A stretch of 64,000 nt of DNA, taken from contig JABMLP010000018.1 of assembly GCA_013176395.1 (NCBI GenBank), positions 1,227,631-1,291,630 on the forward strand. The letters run 5' to 3'. Origin of the DNA: Venturia oleaginea. Taxonomy: Eukaryota > Ascomycota > Dothideomycetes > Venturiales > Venturiaceae. This document shows positions 1-12,210 of the stretch, one piece after another. The translations under genes were made by a program, and so were the position numbers. Below the pieces are notes generated by a model. The model was given only the letters and a program-made list of their open reading frames with translations, had not been told where the DNA came from and did no database searches. The stretch's first letter is position 1; every line of letters begins with the position of its first letter.

Positions 1-440
1 CGCCTCCAGCCGCCTGCACAACTATGCAAATAACGTCACACCCAATGAAAATCAACGTATACAATTTCGGACGCAGGCGCGAATGTTGAGCCCCAGATTA
101 TGACTGAATGCTTCGGAGAGAGGTAAATCGCCAATGCTAAGAGGGATGGAGCGATGATTACACAGACGGTTTGGTTGCGGAGACCCGTTTCGGACCAGGC
201 GTTTGCGTGGAGCATTGGTTTGCTGATGTGGCCTGTTGCTTCTATTGTGCAACTGGCGGTTATGACGAGGGGGTAGGTGTAGAGGCGGTAGCGTGTTAGG
301 AGGTAGATGTGGGATAGGGTTACGATTGTAAAGATGACGGGGAGGGTGGAGTTTGGGCCCAGGGTGGGGGGCGTAGCCGTAGGCTGTCACTTCTAGGGAC
401 AGGCGGGCGATACGGAGGTGCAGGTTGTGAATTGGGCCAT
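1..440 (-). pseudogene. RTA1-like membrane protein, 5' part, frameshifted
   Basis: The N-terminal part of an RTA1-domain protein (fungal multi-pass membrane family linked to lipid translocation and toxicant resistance) reads leftwards from an ATG at 440 and runs off the window edge. The opening residues resemble the usual RTA1 head (MAQFTTCTSVSPACP), followed by an YGYAP motif and then hydrophobic segments including ATGHISK and IIAPSLLALAIYL. These pieces lie in three frames. One base is missing just after the Pro codon near 395, and one extra C sits in a C6 run near 371-376. The two shifts compensate. A stop in the last frame near 52 could fall in an intron. Either the gene has decayed or there are two sequencing indels. 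The family call rests on motif recall, not a search. Confidence 0.6.
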
Positions 441-1465
441 TGTTGGGTGTGGATTCTGGAGAGGATTGCGAAATTTTGGGGGGGTTGAGAATGATGGGGA
501 GGAAGAAATTGGAATTGAAACTTTCATACTTTTAGGGGAAGTGAGCTGGCAGCGCGTTTATGAATAAATACGCGTATTTTTTCTTTTTTTCTTTTTTTCT
601 TTTTTTCTTTTTTTCTTTTTTGAGGCGTCTTGGATTCCTGTTCGCGAGGCTGTTTGTGATAATGGGGCTGCTTGATGTGGAGGTTAGTTGAACGCGCTCT
701 ACTTCGTTCAACTAGCCTTTTTGGGAAACCGAGGCGCCAAGATATCTCCTAACCATCGGTAGTATTCCTCGGATGAACAAGTCAAGTCCACTTTTATCAT
801 CCGCCATGTTGATACCTGTAGTCAAGTTTTCTGCTTCACCGACCAAGGCAACCGCTTCCTGGACAGCTCGAAGGATCAACTCCGCTCTGAGATCTGGAGG
901 TTTTTCTTCTTATGTACGATTACGCCCTCAAAATCTATACTGTTGTTCCCAACGCCAACAGAGAAATTGTGGTAACTGTGAAAGGGATTGAACTTTCGAA
1001 AAGGACAGACTTATCTGGAGGTATATTTATATAATTTATTTATAAAATGCACATTGCAGTCATTACTGGCTCGGGGCTGCAGAGGCTTGGAAAGTATATT
1101 CTATGATCTACTGTTACACCTTAGTAAACTCCAGGGACAAAATCAAGACGTGCGTGCCTTTAAGATCAAGAGTTCCATTTCCTCCACTGTCAGCATTGCA
1201 TGACATCCGAAGTATCCGATGCTCGCTCGGTGACCACTAAAGCTCTCGTTGTTTTGATTTACGCTGTTTGATTCCTTGTCGATGACAATTCAAGGATGAT
1301 GATGCAGAGTGGGAGAGACGGAGACAGAGATGAGGGACGTGGCAATCTTTATCGCGCCCCACTATTCATAACAGGTTAAAGCAAGTCCTCTTGCTCAGTC
1401 TCTTTAGTTTCAGCGGTGACGGGAGCCAGTGATACAGCCTCATTACTTCACTCTTTCATGGTCCA
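441..1465. other. Intergenic, no gene recognised
   Basis: Apart from the polypyrimidine repeat at 577-621, no reading frame here looks coding. Short ORFs exist on both strands but have no recognisable motifs. It includes the presumed upstream region of the RTA1-like gene. Confidence 0.5.
577..621. repeat. (CTTTTTTT)n microsatellite
   Basis: A run of an 8-base unit, one C followed by seven T, repeated about five times on the + strand. It lies in a 960-bp gene-free stretch. Confidence 0.85.
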
Positions 1466-3307
1466 TCTATTCAATACGGTATTCTTTAACCAGCTCACTC
1501 AGACATCTGTTCACCTTGAGTTCTCTATTTGCTCCGTCACCTGCAGCAAGCCGTTTTTCTCCTCAAGCCAGTATTCCAAGGGTGGTTTGTTCTCAGCAAT
1601 GACTGGAGGCTTCTCCATATACTTCTTGATCACTTCCTTTTCCACATCGTTCTTGACGGCGTTTTTCAGGCTGTGGATTCCCAAATCCCGATCATAGCCA
1701 TCCTCCGTTATAGTAGTACAAACAGCAGCATCTCGCTTGATATGTAGCCTCACATCGCCAAGCAAACGCTCAGCTTCGCCGACAGCCAAGTTGACGGGTT
1801 TTTTTAGACTCTTTACAAGTTGAAGAACATACTTGTGAGCACCAAACGGCTTGCTCGGCTTCTGAGAACGGCAAGAATGGTATGAAACCAGATATACGAC
1901 CTGTGATGGGCGCCTGTTCCACGAGATTAGTCGACGCGAAAAGTCGTTGATAGCTGAGTCGTCTAGCTTACCTTGAATTGCTGCTTACATTCAAGCCTAA
2001 TGATACGGCACAGTTTCTTGATCAATTGAGGTCGCTCTGCATTCATAGAGTCGTCGGAGAGAACAGTCTCATTCTTGTCCCAGAATTCCATTATCTTTTC
2101 GTCTATGGCGTTGGTAGCAAGAATACAGATCGTGCGAAATGTGTCGATCATGCTGCCATAGCGGCGGTCTTCGCGTTTGCCTGGATCAATCGTCAGCGCA
2201 TAATGTCATATATGCGGGATGGTCGGATCAAGTCAAGTGGCAAGAGTGCAGGTGACAGATTTCCTACCATCTTCGAAAGGAATTAACAAAGCATTGCGTA
2301 TATCCTTCGATGTCTTTTCGAATTCATCGAGGAAGACTATGCTGCTCTTCCGATCGTGTTCGGCAAGAAAATTATTCAGTATTGATCCTTCTTCGTGCCC
2401 ATTCCACGGAGTCCGGCCCCAAACAGTTCTCGTTCATGGCAGAACACAGCGCAATCGACAATAGAGGTGTCCAGAGAGGGAAGATGGCCGAGTTGCTTAG
2501 CGAGTTCGGTCTTTCCATGGCCGCTAGGTCCAGCAAATATAAGCACAAGCGGTTTTGGGTGCTTGTTCTGCCTGTCCTCCAACATGTATGCAAGTAGATG
2601 ATCCTTCAGCAGCGCAGCTGCTGGATTTTGCCCGATGAGAATATATGGAATCCCGAGTAAAGCATTGGCATTTCTCCGTCCAGTCAACCGTTTTTCTCGA
2701 CTTGAGGGTTTAATAACCTTGGTCGATTTATCCAGAAAATAGCGCTGGGACAGGTTCAAGGCAGTTGTCAGCTTCGCGCGCAAAGGCTTACACCAGCTTT
2801 TGTTGCTATCGTTCAGGTCCTGCAAGGGGCCCCCTTCCAATGGCAAGTCGATATTATATGGGGAGTAGAAAGCCTTTGGGAAGATTTCGGCTGAGGCACC
2901 CAAGGCAAGCAACGTAATAACAGTTTGTGTTGTATCTTCGTCCATTGTCTTGCCGCGCAAGACTGCAAATGCCGGTTATGGAATCTTACTTGGACCATGG
3001 CGCGAATCCATATCCCCACCACTTTCGGCCATGAACGGATCATTTTCTCATCATTGGTCTGCACGGCATAGAACATTGGAGGAAAGTCTTCAACCCATGC
3101 GTGAATTCTCTTTCGGACCAGCCCCTCATCAAAGTGGCTGAAGTATTGTCGAATGGAGATATGGCTTTCACCATGCTGTATGGCTCCCACGACAATGTCC
3201 ATATCAATGTCTTCTTGAAGACCGAGCCTGTTGGGGTTGAAATTGAAGGGCTTAGGAATAATGGGAAGGTCAGTTCCTTCCCAACTCTTGTCGAACCACT
3301 CAAACAT
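1466..3307 (-). pseudogene. AAA+ ClpB-like ATPase, multiply broken
   Basis: Starts at an ATG at 3307 (MFEWFDKSWEG). An N-terminal region resembling an ankyrin-like helical domain is followed by a AAA+ core with Walker A (GPSGHGKTE), Walker B (IVFLDEFEK) and a C-terminal part resembling the ClpB D2 small domain. It matches a fungal family of ankyrin/Clp-type P-loop ATPases of unknown substrate. I see a frameshift near 3030, an in-frame TAA near 2975, a one-base loss at a CCCC run near 2417 and a one-base gain near 1847. Introns fit at about 2177-2265 (just after the Walker B exon) and about 1918-1974. Homology continues smoothly across every break, so the ancestral product is clear but no intact protein can be made. 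The end is uncertain. Confidence 0.7.
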
Positions 3308-4778
3308 TATTATTGACACTGAGCGAGATGGAAAGAAATTGGTGCAACAGGGAAAGTTCCGAAGGAGAGCTCCCAATTGTGGATATGGATGGATGTCTTT
3401 ACTTCATGGAAGAAAACGCGTCACTCCTTATGTATAGATCATATTTCCGAGAGATGATTTACTAATCTGTTTGCCAAAGCTTGCTTTGGCTTGTCCAATC
3501 TGCACGCCGGAAGTCATTGATCAAAGGATTCGCAATCGTTTGTTCCGCGTTGTTTGCTTTATCCAAAGACAGCAAAGTGTAATGCTCTGCGATGCGGTTC
3601 CACTGAAGTGCAATACCGGCCAAGGACTCTCCTGAATTGACTTCGCTGTAGACCTGCAATGGATGATATTAGCCACGAGGTTTATCGAAACAGAGACTCC
3701 GTTTCAAGGTCAATGCTGCTCAAATTCTGTAATCTGTAGAACCATCAGTGTTCATCGATGGACTCAGAATCCGAACTACTCTCCATCTAGCATGTGAATG
3801 CCAAGCCCAGTGGGACTCGCACTTCGAGGCGACCTAGCCTACAGAGGAGATGCATGCTAGTGAATGAGCAAAAGCAAGTTTGATTGGGTTCGTTCCTGGT
3901 AACCCTGCGTTGTCAACGGATTAAAGCCGCAAACCTTCTCAATTATTCCAAGATTTCTGACCGCCTTTCTCGGCGCTCCCACAGATAAAGAGACGAAAGA
4001 TTCTCCAGGCCATGGAGTGGGCTCGTATTTTTCATATGGGCTGCGATGAGGGCTCCTCGGCTTGAGTTCAAGATTTGAGAAATGACGAGCAAGTTCTCCA
4101 GACCTGGTATGTTTGTGAGAAGGTGGAACGATGTCAGAATGACAACAAGATCACGGATTTGGTCTGCTGTGGTACCGAGTTGCTAGTGGAGGCTACAATC
4201 CCGAGTTGCCGGGGCCATCAGTGGAAGGCTGCAGGACGCGTTTCGAAGCTGGGGCTGGCGGTGATAGAGTGAGTGATGGGCCCAATGGTGCTGATGAGTG
4301 ACAAGATGGTGATAAGAATCGCCTGTCTCGAAAGAGTTGGCGGTCGGGGTAAACGAAGGGCTTGGCGTTGGCAAGAAGCTCAGCTCGGATTGGCTTCTAA
4401 TCGATCGGCCCATTGATATAGGACCTTGCCACACATCGGCAGATCTTCCGGACTCTCAGGCTCAGGGTCAGGCTCCCTCCTCCCAGCACAGCACCCTTCT
4501 TCCAACCTCCATCTTCACTGGACTTTGCTCCTCTCACTAAACCTCGCTCCTTTTCACTGAACCTCGCTCCTTCTCACTGAACCAGCTACAAATCCACCTC
4601 ACTCGCACTGCTGACTGTCCTCTCCCTATCCCGAATCGCTCAATCTATTCCCAACCAAATACCAAAAGCCCTTCAGCAAATCCAACGCAGACAAAGGTCC
4701 TTTCATTCTTCACCCGTGAAAACGGTGCTCATTGCGTCTCGCGCCAATCGTAGGCTTTCAAGTGAAACTGAGGAGAAT
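3308..4778. other. Intergenic between broken AAA+ gene and MFS gene
   Basis: A 1.47-kb stretch with no convincing gene. A 65-codon frame on the - strand at 3462-3659 has no recognisable motif. The last 250 bp are pyrimidine-rich, as is usual for a fungal promoter and leader, and include the short tandem repeat at 4527-4585. Confidence 0.5.
4527..4585. repeat. Three 20-bp tandem repeats in leader of MFS gene
   Basis: Three consecutive copies of a unit close to GCTCCTTCTCACTGAACCTC, the first slightly diverged. They lie about 200 bp upstream of the MFS start codon. Confidence 0.8.
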
Positions 4779-6603
4779 ATGTATCTCACAACACAGCAAA
4801 GCTCTCTTCCAGACCCGGACGCCTTCCCAGCTACACAGCTCTTCATTCTTGGTACGACCCAGCCCATTCCATTGGCTGGCTGCTCTCTCTAACAATTCTC
4901 AGCACTCATTAGAGTTGCCGAACCAATTGCTCTCACTTCTATCTTCCCATATGCCTGGAAGCTCGTACTGCACTATGAGATCGGCGACCCTCGTGATGCT
5001 GCCTTCTGGGCTGGCATCCTTATCGCTGCTTTCTCTCTCGCAGAAGCCTTGAGTGGTATGTTCTGGGGCTCATTATCTGATCGAATCGGCCGGAAAAAGG
5101 TCGTCATCCTCGGAAGTTCTGAACCGTGCTCTCTCTTCTAATCGTCGGCTTCGCACCAACCTTCTGGATTGCCTTGCTAGGTAGAGTCATCGGTGGTTTG
5201 CTCAATGGAAATATGGGCGTCATTCAGGTGAGTTTGCTATAGCTAACTATCGCAACTCTAATACTAATCTCATCCCAAGACGATGGTCGGAGAACTCGTC
5301 ACAAATCCAAAGCATGAGCGTGAGTAGCTTTTATTTGTATAACGTTTGCCTGTCACTGTGCTAACTTCACCAGCCAAAGCATATGCCATTATGCCTTTTG
5401 TGTGGTCTGTTGGTACCATCGTCGGACCCGCAATTGGAGGTTACTTTGCCGAGCCAGTTGACAATTTCCCGTCCATGTTCTCTCGCAACGGTCTCTTTGC
5501 CTCCTTTCCATATCTACTTCCCAACCTCCTCTGTGCCTCTCTCCTGCTCACTTCAATCGTCGCTGCCTACTTCTTCCTTTGTGAAACGCATCCTGACATG
5601 CAGTCATGGAGTACTCAAGAGGATCTCGATCATACCACAGCTGCCACGCCACTCATTCCTGCTAGTGGTGCTATGAACAATGCTCCAGCTGACCTTTCTG
5701 CCGAGTCATATGGCACGTTCGATGCAGTGACCATCACTGAGACTTCAGTGGATCAGAAGAAATCTCTCAGCAGAGCCTCATCTCCAAGTCGCGAAAAGGT
5801 CTTCACCACGAATGTCATCATGCTCACCGTGGCATTGGGAATGTGCGTTTCTACCTCTGACTCACCTTGCTGTCAGACCACTAACATTTTAAAACAGCTT
5901 CACCTACCACTCAATGACGTATGACCATCTCATGCCCATTTTCTTCCAGGACAAACGCACAAACACAGGCCTTCAACTGTCCGGTGGCCTCGGCCTGAAG
6001 ACACAGTCCGTTGGCGTGATCATGAGCATCAACGGCCTCATCGCCCTCTTCGTCCAAGGTGTCATCTTCCCTCTCATGGCAGAATGGCTTGGCGTCTGGT
6101 GTCTCTTCGTTGTCGTCACCATCGGTCATCCAATCGCCTACTTTATCGTGCCTTATCTCATAGTTCTTCCAGAGTCATGGCTCTACCCAGGTATCTACGC
6201 AAGTCTCTTCGTCCGAAACTGTCTCTCCATCCTCGCATACCCTCTCATTCTCATCCTGATCAAGGAAGCCGCACCCTCGGCATCTTGTCTCGGCAAGATT
6301 AATGGCCTTGCTGCATCCACTGGTGGCGCATGTCGTACCATGGCTTCTCCTATTGCAGGTATCTTGTATGGTGTTGGGAGTCAAATTAGTTTCACTCCAC
6401 TTGCATGGTGGGTTTCTGCCCTCGTTGCTGTCATCGGTGCACTACAAATCCCGTGGATCGATCGACAGAAGAACAAGACTGCTCACGTCAGAACCGTGTG
6501 GGCTGAGAATGAAGAAGAGAACGAGAAAAGTGGACGAGAGTCATTGGACCCAGTGGCTGAGGTCGAAGCTTTCATACGGGGGGCGAGTGCTGAAGAGGCG
6601 TGA
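4779..6603 (+). CDS. MFS transporter (ZIFL/TetA-like), one frameshift
   Basis: A twelve-helix major facilitator of the fungal zinc-induced-facilitator-like/TetA-like group, probably an efflux pump. The signature loop between helices 2 and 3 is clear (GSLSDRIGRKK). Exons fit 4779-4851, 4903-5227, 5280-5319, 5374-5842 and 5898-6603, all with GT-AG borders. The exons sum to 1613 nt, one short of a multiple of three, and adding one base gives 537 aa, a normal family length. The missing base lies near 5118, where one G appears to be lost from a GG pair after the signature loop; downstream sequence (LLIVGFAPTFW) resumes in another frame. The ATG at 4779 is the only in-frame start seen before helix 1. 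It could be a sequencing error or a recent loss of function. Substrate unknown. Confidence 0.85.
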
Positions 6604-7120
6604 ATGGCTGGTCTCCATGGGAACTGCCCTGTTTTACAATATCGAAGTGGTGTTTGGTTCGGTCTTTTTTGCGATTTCGGCACTTGATAGATATGTGTAT
6701 CATCGGTAATAACGGGATGTTCGATTTAGCGTGGCGTTGGTAGGCTTCGTGTTCATTTGTGCATTCGTTGATAGAGTTCTACATACATACCATAGACAGT
6801 TTTTGCCTTTGGAAGTTTCTCCAGTTCGTCTGCCTTGTGATGCACAACATGTGTTTTAGTTCATCTTCTATGCGATTATCTATCGATTGCCGATGCTATA
6901 TTCGTAACGCTCAAATTTCACATCATCTAGCTATCCTACATGCGGAACCCCACAAATAACCGAAAAATAGGTGTACGTATAGTCTATCCACATCCGCAAA
7001 AAAATAAATACCAGCCTACCCCACGAAACACCGCCTCATGCCTCGTTCTGGTAACAACAGAAAACTCATCTTACACACGTGACGAAGTAAACAATGCATT
7101 CTGCCACCACCAAATTCCAA
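6604..7120. other. Convergent 3' flanks of MFS and VIP1 genes
   Basis: A 517-bp stretch between two converging stop codons, AT-rich and without a coding frame. It presumably holds both 3' untranslated regions. Confidence 0.6.
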
Positions 7121-10100
7121 TCATTCATGTACATCGTTCTTCACACTCGTATCCAGACTTTCCTCTTCCTTGCCCGCTCGATCTCTAAAGACGCCCTTTT
7201 CGGAGAGGTTGATGGCCGTGAAGGTTTTGGGGAGGTTGACCCTAGAATCAATGTCAGTCATGGAAACATGGGGCGGATAAAAATATAGTCAAGGGATAAA
7301 GAGGGTGAACCGACTTCGTAAATTTCTCCCTCAACGTCTCCAGAATCTCCTTCCAATCCCCATGGTCCGTCAAACTCCTTCGCGGTGCGCACCCAATACA
7401 ATGTTTCGAATCAAGTTGCCTGTCCCTTCATTAGCACGTTTCCCCAAGACAAGCCTGCTCGTCCTCGTTTTCGCTTCAAGCAGAAAAGAGAAATGGGGTG
7501 AACTTACACGTCCAAGGGATCAAAAGTATGGCATCCCGGCGAAATACTGATTCGAATGCTATAATTGAAACTCTCCTCCACTCCCTCGCCCGTCTCATTT
7601 TGACTCTCGTAAAGCTCAAAATTGATCTGCGCCAAATAATCCAACTCGGGAATCTTCTTACGTTCAATTTTCGTCTTCACGCCTCCCTCAAGAATGCAAT
7701 TTAGGAGCGTATAAATATGACTCTCCTTGGTGAAATACCAGAAACTCTTGGCTCCCTCGCAAGCCTGCACTTCCTCTAAATCGGCGACGATTTCCTTCAG
7801 AAGAGGGAGCGAAGTGAGTAGACCGATTTCCAGTTTTTCTGCGGGGGAGATGCCGTATTCCTGGGGACCAATATAATCAAAGAGGATCTTGCAGAGTTTA
7901 TAAAGCTCGCGGAGTTTGGCAAGACGGGCGTCGACTTTGGCTTTGGACTGACCCTGGCTGTTTCCCTTGTAGAGGTTGAAGTAGCTTTCAGGAGAGGGTT
8001 CATTTCTCTCTGGCTGAGTCACAGTCTTCGATTTGGGAACAGCATTCGTTCGTTCGTGCTGGGAATGACGTCGGAAACCGATTCGTGCTGATAAAGGTTG
8101 CTTCTCGGATTTGTCGGCCTGTGGTGGCATGCTTGAGCTTTCCGTTGCGCCAGAACGTGAGGTGCGCCGGGAGGACTGTACCGATGAGTCCGTAATGATT
8201 GGAGACGTGGCAGTACTGTCCGCAACAGACTCTTCATCCAGCATGCTCGCATCAGGTGTGAAGACCCACTCCAGGAATTGTCGATTGTGGAGAGCATCGA
8301 ATTTCATCGTATCGTAAAGCTCGGAAATCTTACTCGGATCGACCTTCTCGGCATCGCAAAATTCTTTGAAAAGCTTTTCCCACCTCTCGCGGAAAAGTTC
8401 AGCGTCTTCACCAGAGCACCAGCGAGGCTGTATATTCGCCACAGCGTTAGCTTGAGATAAAGAACTTGAAGACGTGCTGGTAGTCAAATTTGTCCCGTCG
8501 ACACTTGCCGGATTGATGACAGCTGCCAGGGAAGAGACAGCGCCCGATTGTAGCTTCTTGAAATTCTGATGCATGACATCTCGATGGAACTTCATCAAGT
8601 CGACGACTGTCCTAACAACAATAAAGGGCTCGGGTGTATCGTCAGGCCAAGCAAACTGTGGGGGTGCTTTATCGCCTTCCCGGAGGAGTTGCTTCAGCTT
8701 CTTCTTCACTTTGTCCATTTCATCCTTTGCGGCGTTGGAGTCGTCCAGAAGATCCTTGCGCACTGTGATGAAGTCAGCCGGGAGGTCTTCTTTCGCTAGA
8801 AAAGCTCCTGCAAAGATTTGTGCGCTAGTGGTCACTCTCCGCTCAGAGGAGCTGTATATTGTTACATCCTCAACGCATTCGCGGTTCATGATCATCAGAT
8901 CAGCGCGGAGATTGTCTCCAAGATCCTTGGCCTGGTATCGTGCAGAATGGGTTGGTTCTCCGCCCCACTTGACAATGAGCTGAAGCTTGTCAAGCACGAG
9001 ATCTTTTTCCTTGGCCGAGATGCGAGACAGCGTTACGTCGGGACTAGAGTCATGTCGAGCCTCGATTCCGCCGAGAGCTTCCCTAGCATCACCGACTGGA
9101 GGGACGTCTACCGATGCTCCATCCACTGATGTTAATTGTAGCGCCTCTGGCGAGGATTGTGCTGTCGCAGCGAGCTCTTCCTTCTTCTTTTGACGGAACA
9201 TGGGTTTGATTTGGACTTTGGTCCCAACCCATGCGCCCTTTTTGAGCAAAGAGTTGCGCAGTAGCCTCAGCTTCCCCGGATCCTCGACCCCTTCCTTCAT
9301 CGCTGTTTGCACGGCCTCGATTACACTGTCCAGAGCAGCTTCGCCTATGAGCAATACCTCCTCTTGGTGTCCTTTGAGCAGATCCACAAATGGCTTTGTA
9401 TGGAACGTGAATTTGAACTTCTGTTTCGGAGTTCGATCGGCATGCCGGATGACAGAAACCATGCCCTTTAGCTTCCATTGCGCTTTCGATGCTGGCGGCG
9501 GAATAGGTGATTTCTCCGGGATCGATAGCGTTGCAGAATAGCGAGACTCCACAGAATTGCCTGACTCACTCATCGCGGGAGGTGGCAGATGCGGTTGAGA
9601 TGTTGCAATAGGTTTTCCTAAAACGCCCAGAGGATGCTCCATACTTGGAGATGAACTATTTGGGAGCGTCAGACTCCCAATCTCAGGAGACCCGTTGCCG
9701 GTGCTGTTACGATGCGAATGCTGATGACCGCTGCCAAGCTTGGTTAAACTTGGAGAGTGGAAGAGGCCTTTCAAAGTCGCTCTATGCCCGCCAGGCCCTT
9801 TACGCTGCATCGTTCCCGGATCAGCCCCAGCTTCTGGCTCTGGCTCTTGGGGCGCAGGCAGCTTGCCCTCTTTTCGAGCCTTCTCGTTCACAAAGAGCTC
9901 TTTCAAAATCTTTGCAGCTTGGTCGTAGTACTCGTTATTGTCCTTGACAAAACTCCATCCATTGACATCAATAACATAACTCTTGCCCTCTGCCCTCAGC
10001 AAGTCGAAGCCACAAACTCGTTGCCCAAATGCATTCACAACCTTGGAAGCCATCTCCTTTTCTTCCTTGCTCAAACCGGTAACGTAGCGAAGTTCTTTTC

Positions 10101-11959
10101 CATTGGGATTTCGTTTCACCAATCCGTCCACGACAGGAGACTTGCGAGTCTCCGCATGACAGAAGTCAGAGCCCACAGTGTAAGCCTTGATGTCTTCGGC
10201 ATTCTCCACATTGACAAATTGCTCGTAAATGTAGCTCGATTGGGGCTCGATAATACATCGAGGCACTTTCAAGCTATCATCTTTTTCTGAACTCTTGTTG
10301 TTGACTTTGCGGAACAACCTCCTTCCTCCACCCCCCAAGCTTTTGGGATAGTAGATTCGGATGTTGTGGTCTTCGCCACTGACGGGCTTCTCCACGAACG
10401 GCTTTTTGAGTTTGACACCGTCAACACATAGAATATCGTCATCTTCAAGCATCTCAATGGATTTGGGAGCCTTTACGCCTCCCCCAGTACCGTTTTCAGG
10501 CCCGGTAAGCCAGATGCCAGTCTTTTCATGAAGAATTTGAGCCATCTCAGAATTTGGAAGGACAGGTCCTCCATCTCGATTCACTTCAATCCTTTTGGGA
10601 GTAGGTACATTGAGTTTATCCAGTATTTTGAGACACAACCGGCGATCCCAGAGAACAGTCTGCATAGGCAAGTCATTGACGCAGAACGGTTTCCGAAGCT
10701 TGTCATAAGCAATCGCCTTATCCAAAGGGAAGCCATCGGAGAAGAAAGATATGAGATAATCGCACTCTGGCCAGTTCTCCACTTCCTCATCCAGAATAAC
10801 CTTGTCACCAAATATGACAACATCAAATTCCTTATTTTGAATGAGCTTGCTCAAGATGTTTCTGCTGGGCTTGCTGCGAGCTTTCGTGTCTAGTGCACAC
10901 ACACCAATCACACCTAGAGGGGCCTTCCTCTTCTCTTCTCTTGTGACTGTCGATCTGGTACTCTCGCTACCAGGGCTGGAACTGTTGTTGACATTGACAC
11001 CGCTTATCCTCCGCGATGTCCTGGTCCGGCTACGTGACCGTGTCACAGGCTGATGCTGGCTGGTCTGCCGAACGCCATTAGCCCAATGCAGGGCAGAGTT
11101 GGAGGCTGACCCATGGAAGCCGCCCGAAGGTGCGGACCCTGGAGGCGAGGTCGCTGAGGAGTCGCGTGGGAACAGGTTTTGCGGAGAGGTAGCAAGACTG
11201 CCGCCATGCTGGCTTGAGGTGGTTACCAATATGGAAGATGCAGCAGTTGTCGTACCGAGTACTTGGCTGTTCGTCTGTGCTATTAGGTCAATGGTCAGCT
11301 GCTCTGTTCTTGGTACAAAGATAAAAATGAAGTCCTTCTACCGTCTGGCTCTGAATCAGCAACGGAACCCGCATGACTGCCAGCAATTTCTAGAGCGCTG
11401 TTGTAAATGGTCGCAGGGAACGAGAAGAGAGAGGAAAAGGAGAGGCGGTTCGGATCGGGATCGGACTCCATGTTGACTGGTTTGGAGCCAGAGGCGTAGT
11501 AAAGCGTGGGGTAAAGGCAGAGAGATAATAGGTAAAGGCTTTGGTAATGTAATAAATACCTTGTAATGGCTCTGCGTCAACAGCCTCGTGCGTGATGCCC
11601 CCCGCAATTCCACCCGCAGTACTTGCTACGGGCGTGGGATTGGGTCTTTCAGACGAAAGCAGGGCCGTGTCTGAGGCGGTTCTGTTGTTGATGTCGGACA
11701 GAGCTCGTGCAGCAGGAGGACGCTGGGAGAGAGCGGGTTGGCGAGTCGAGGATACGTCTGCCACAGTAGTCTCAGGATCGGCAGAGCGGGCCTTTCTGCT
11801 GTTGGAGCTCCCGGATGAGGCAGAAGACAGCGCATAGGAATTGGACAGCTTGGTGCTCTTCCCACTCTGGGCACTCTCTCTGCTCTGGCTTCTGTACAGG
11901 GGATCCATGGTGGCCATTGGGGTAATTGGGGGTGGAGGGGGGAGGGGGGGGGGTTTCAA
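7121..11959 (-). CDS. VIP1: Inositol hexakisphosphate / PP-IP5 kinase (Vip1/Asp1)
   Basis: Bifunctional PPIP5K, which makes and turns over inositol pyrophosphates that signal phosphate status and affect polarity. Five exons fit: 11560-11959, 11342-11476, 7508-11279, 7315-7419 and 7121-7241 (read right to left), totalling 1510 codons. A disordered Ser-rich head of about 290 residues precedes the ATP-grasp kinase domain (from [10 protein letters not shown] near residue 300, with [11 protein letters not shown] and DVNGWSFVK). A linker leads to the histidine-acid-phosphatase-like domain ([11 protein letters not shown] near 788, ESHIYTLL later). The C-terminus ends after [13 protein letters not shown]. 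The start could instead be the ATG at 11917 or 11908. Size matches fungal Vip1. It diverges from the UTP21 gene. No damage seen. Confidence 0.95.
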
Positions 11960-12210
11960 TATGTTCGCTGGACCTCAACAAGACTGCGTACGTATGCACC
12001 TGACGATCAATGCATATCTCATTCTTTTCGTGAGCGGTAGGCAGTGCCGGTATGGTGGGTGGTGTTTTTGACGCCGTCTCTGCGACTTTGAACCAGTAAA
12101 AGTGGGCGGCGACGTTGAACGTTTTTAGCGCCACTCACTAGCCACAGAGACTTGCATCCGGATTCCAGAACTTTTTTTGTATGTGAACAAACGATACCCA
12201 TATCATCCCA
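11960..12210. promoter_or_regulatory. Shared upstream region of VIP1 and UTP21
   Basis: About 250 bp separate the divergent start codons, so the two promoters must overlap. No named motif stands out. The proline-rich VIP1 head frame begins in a C-rich run at 11930-11955 on the - strand. Confidence 0.5.
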
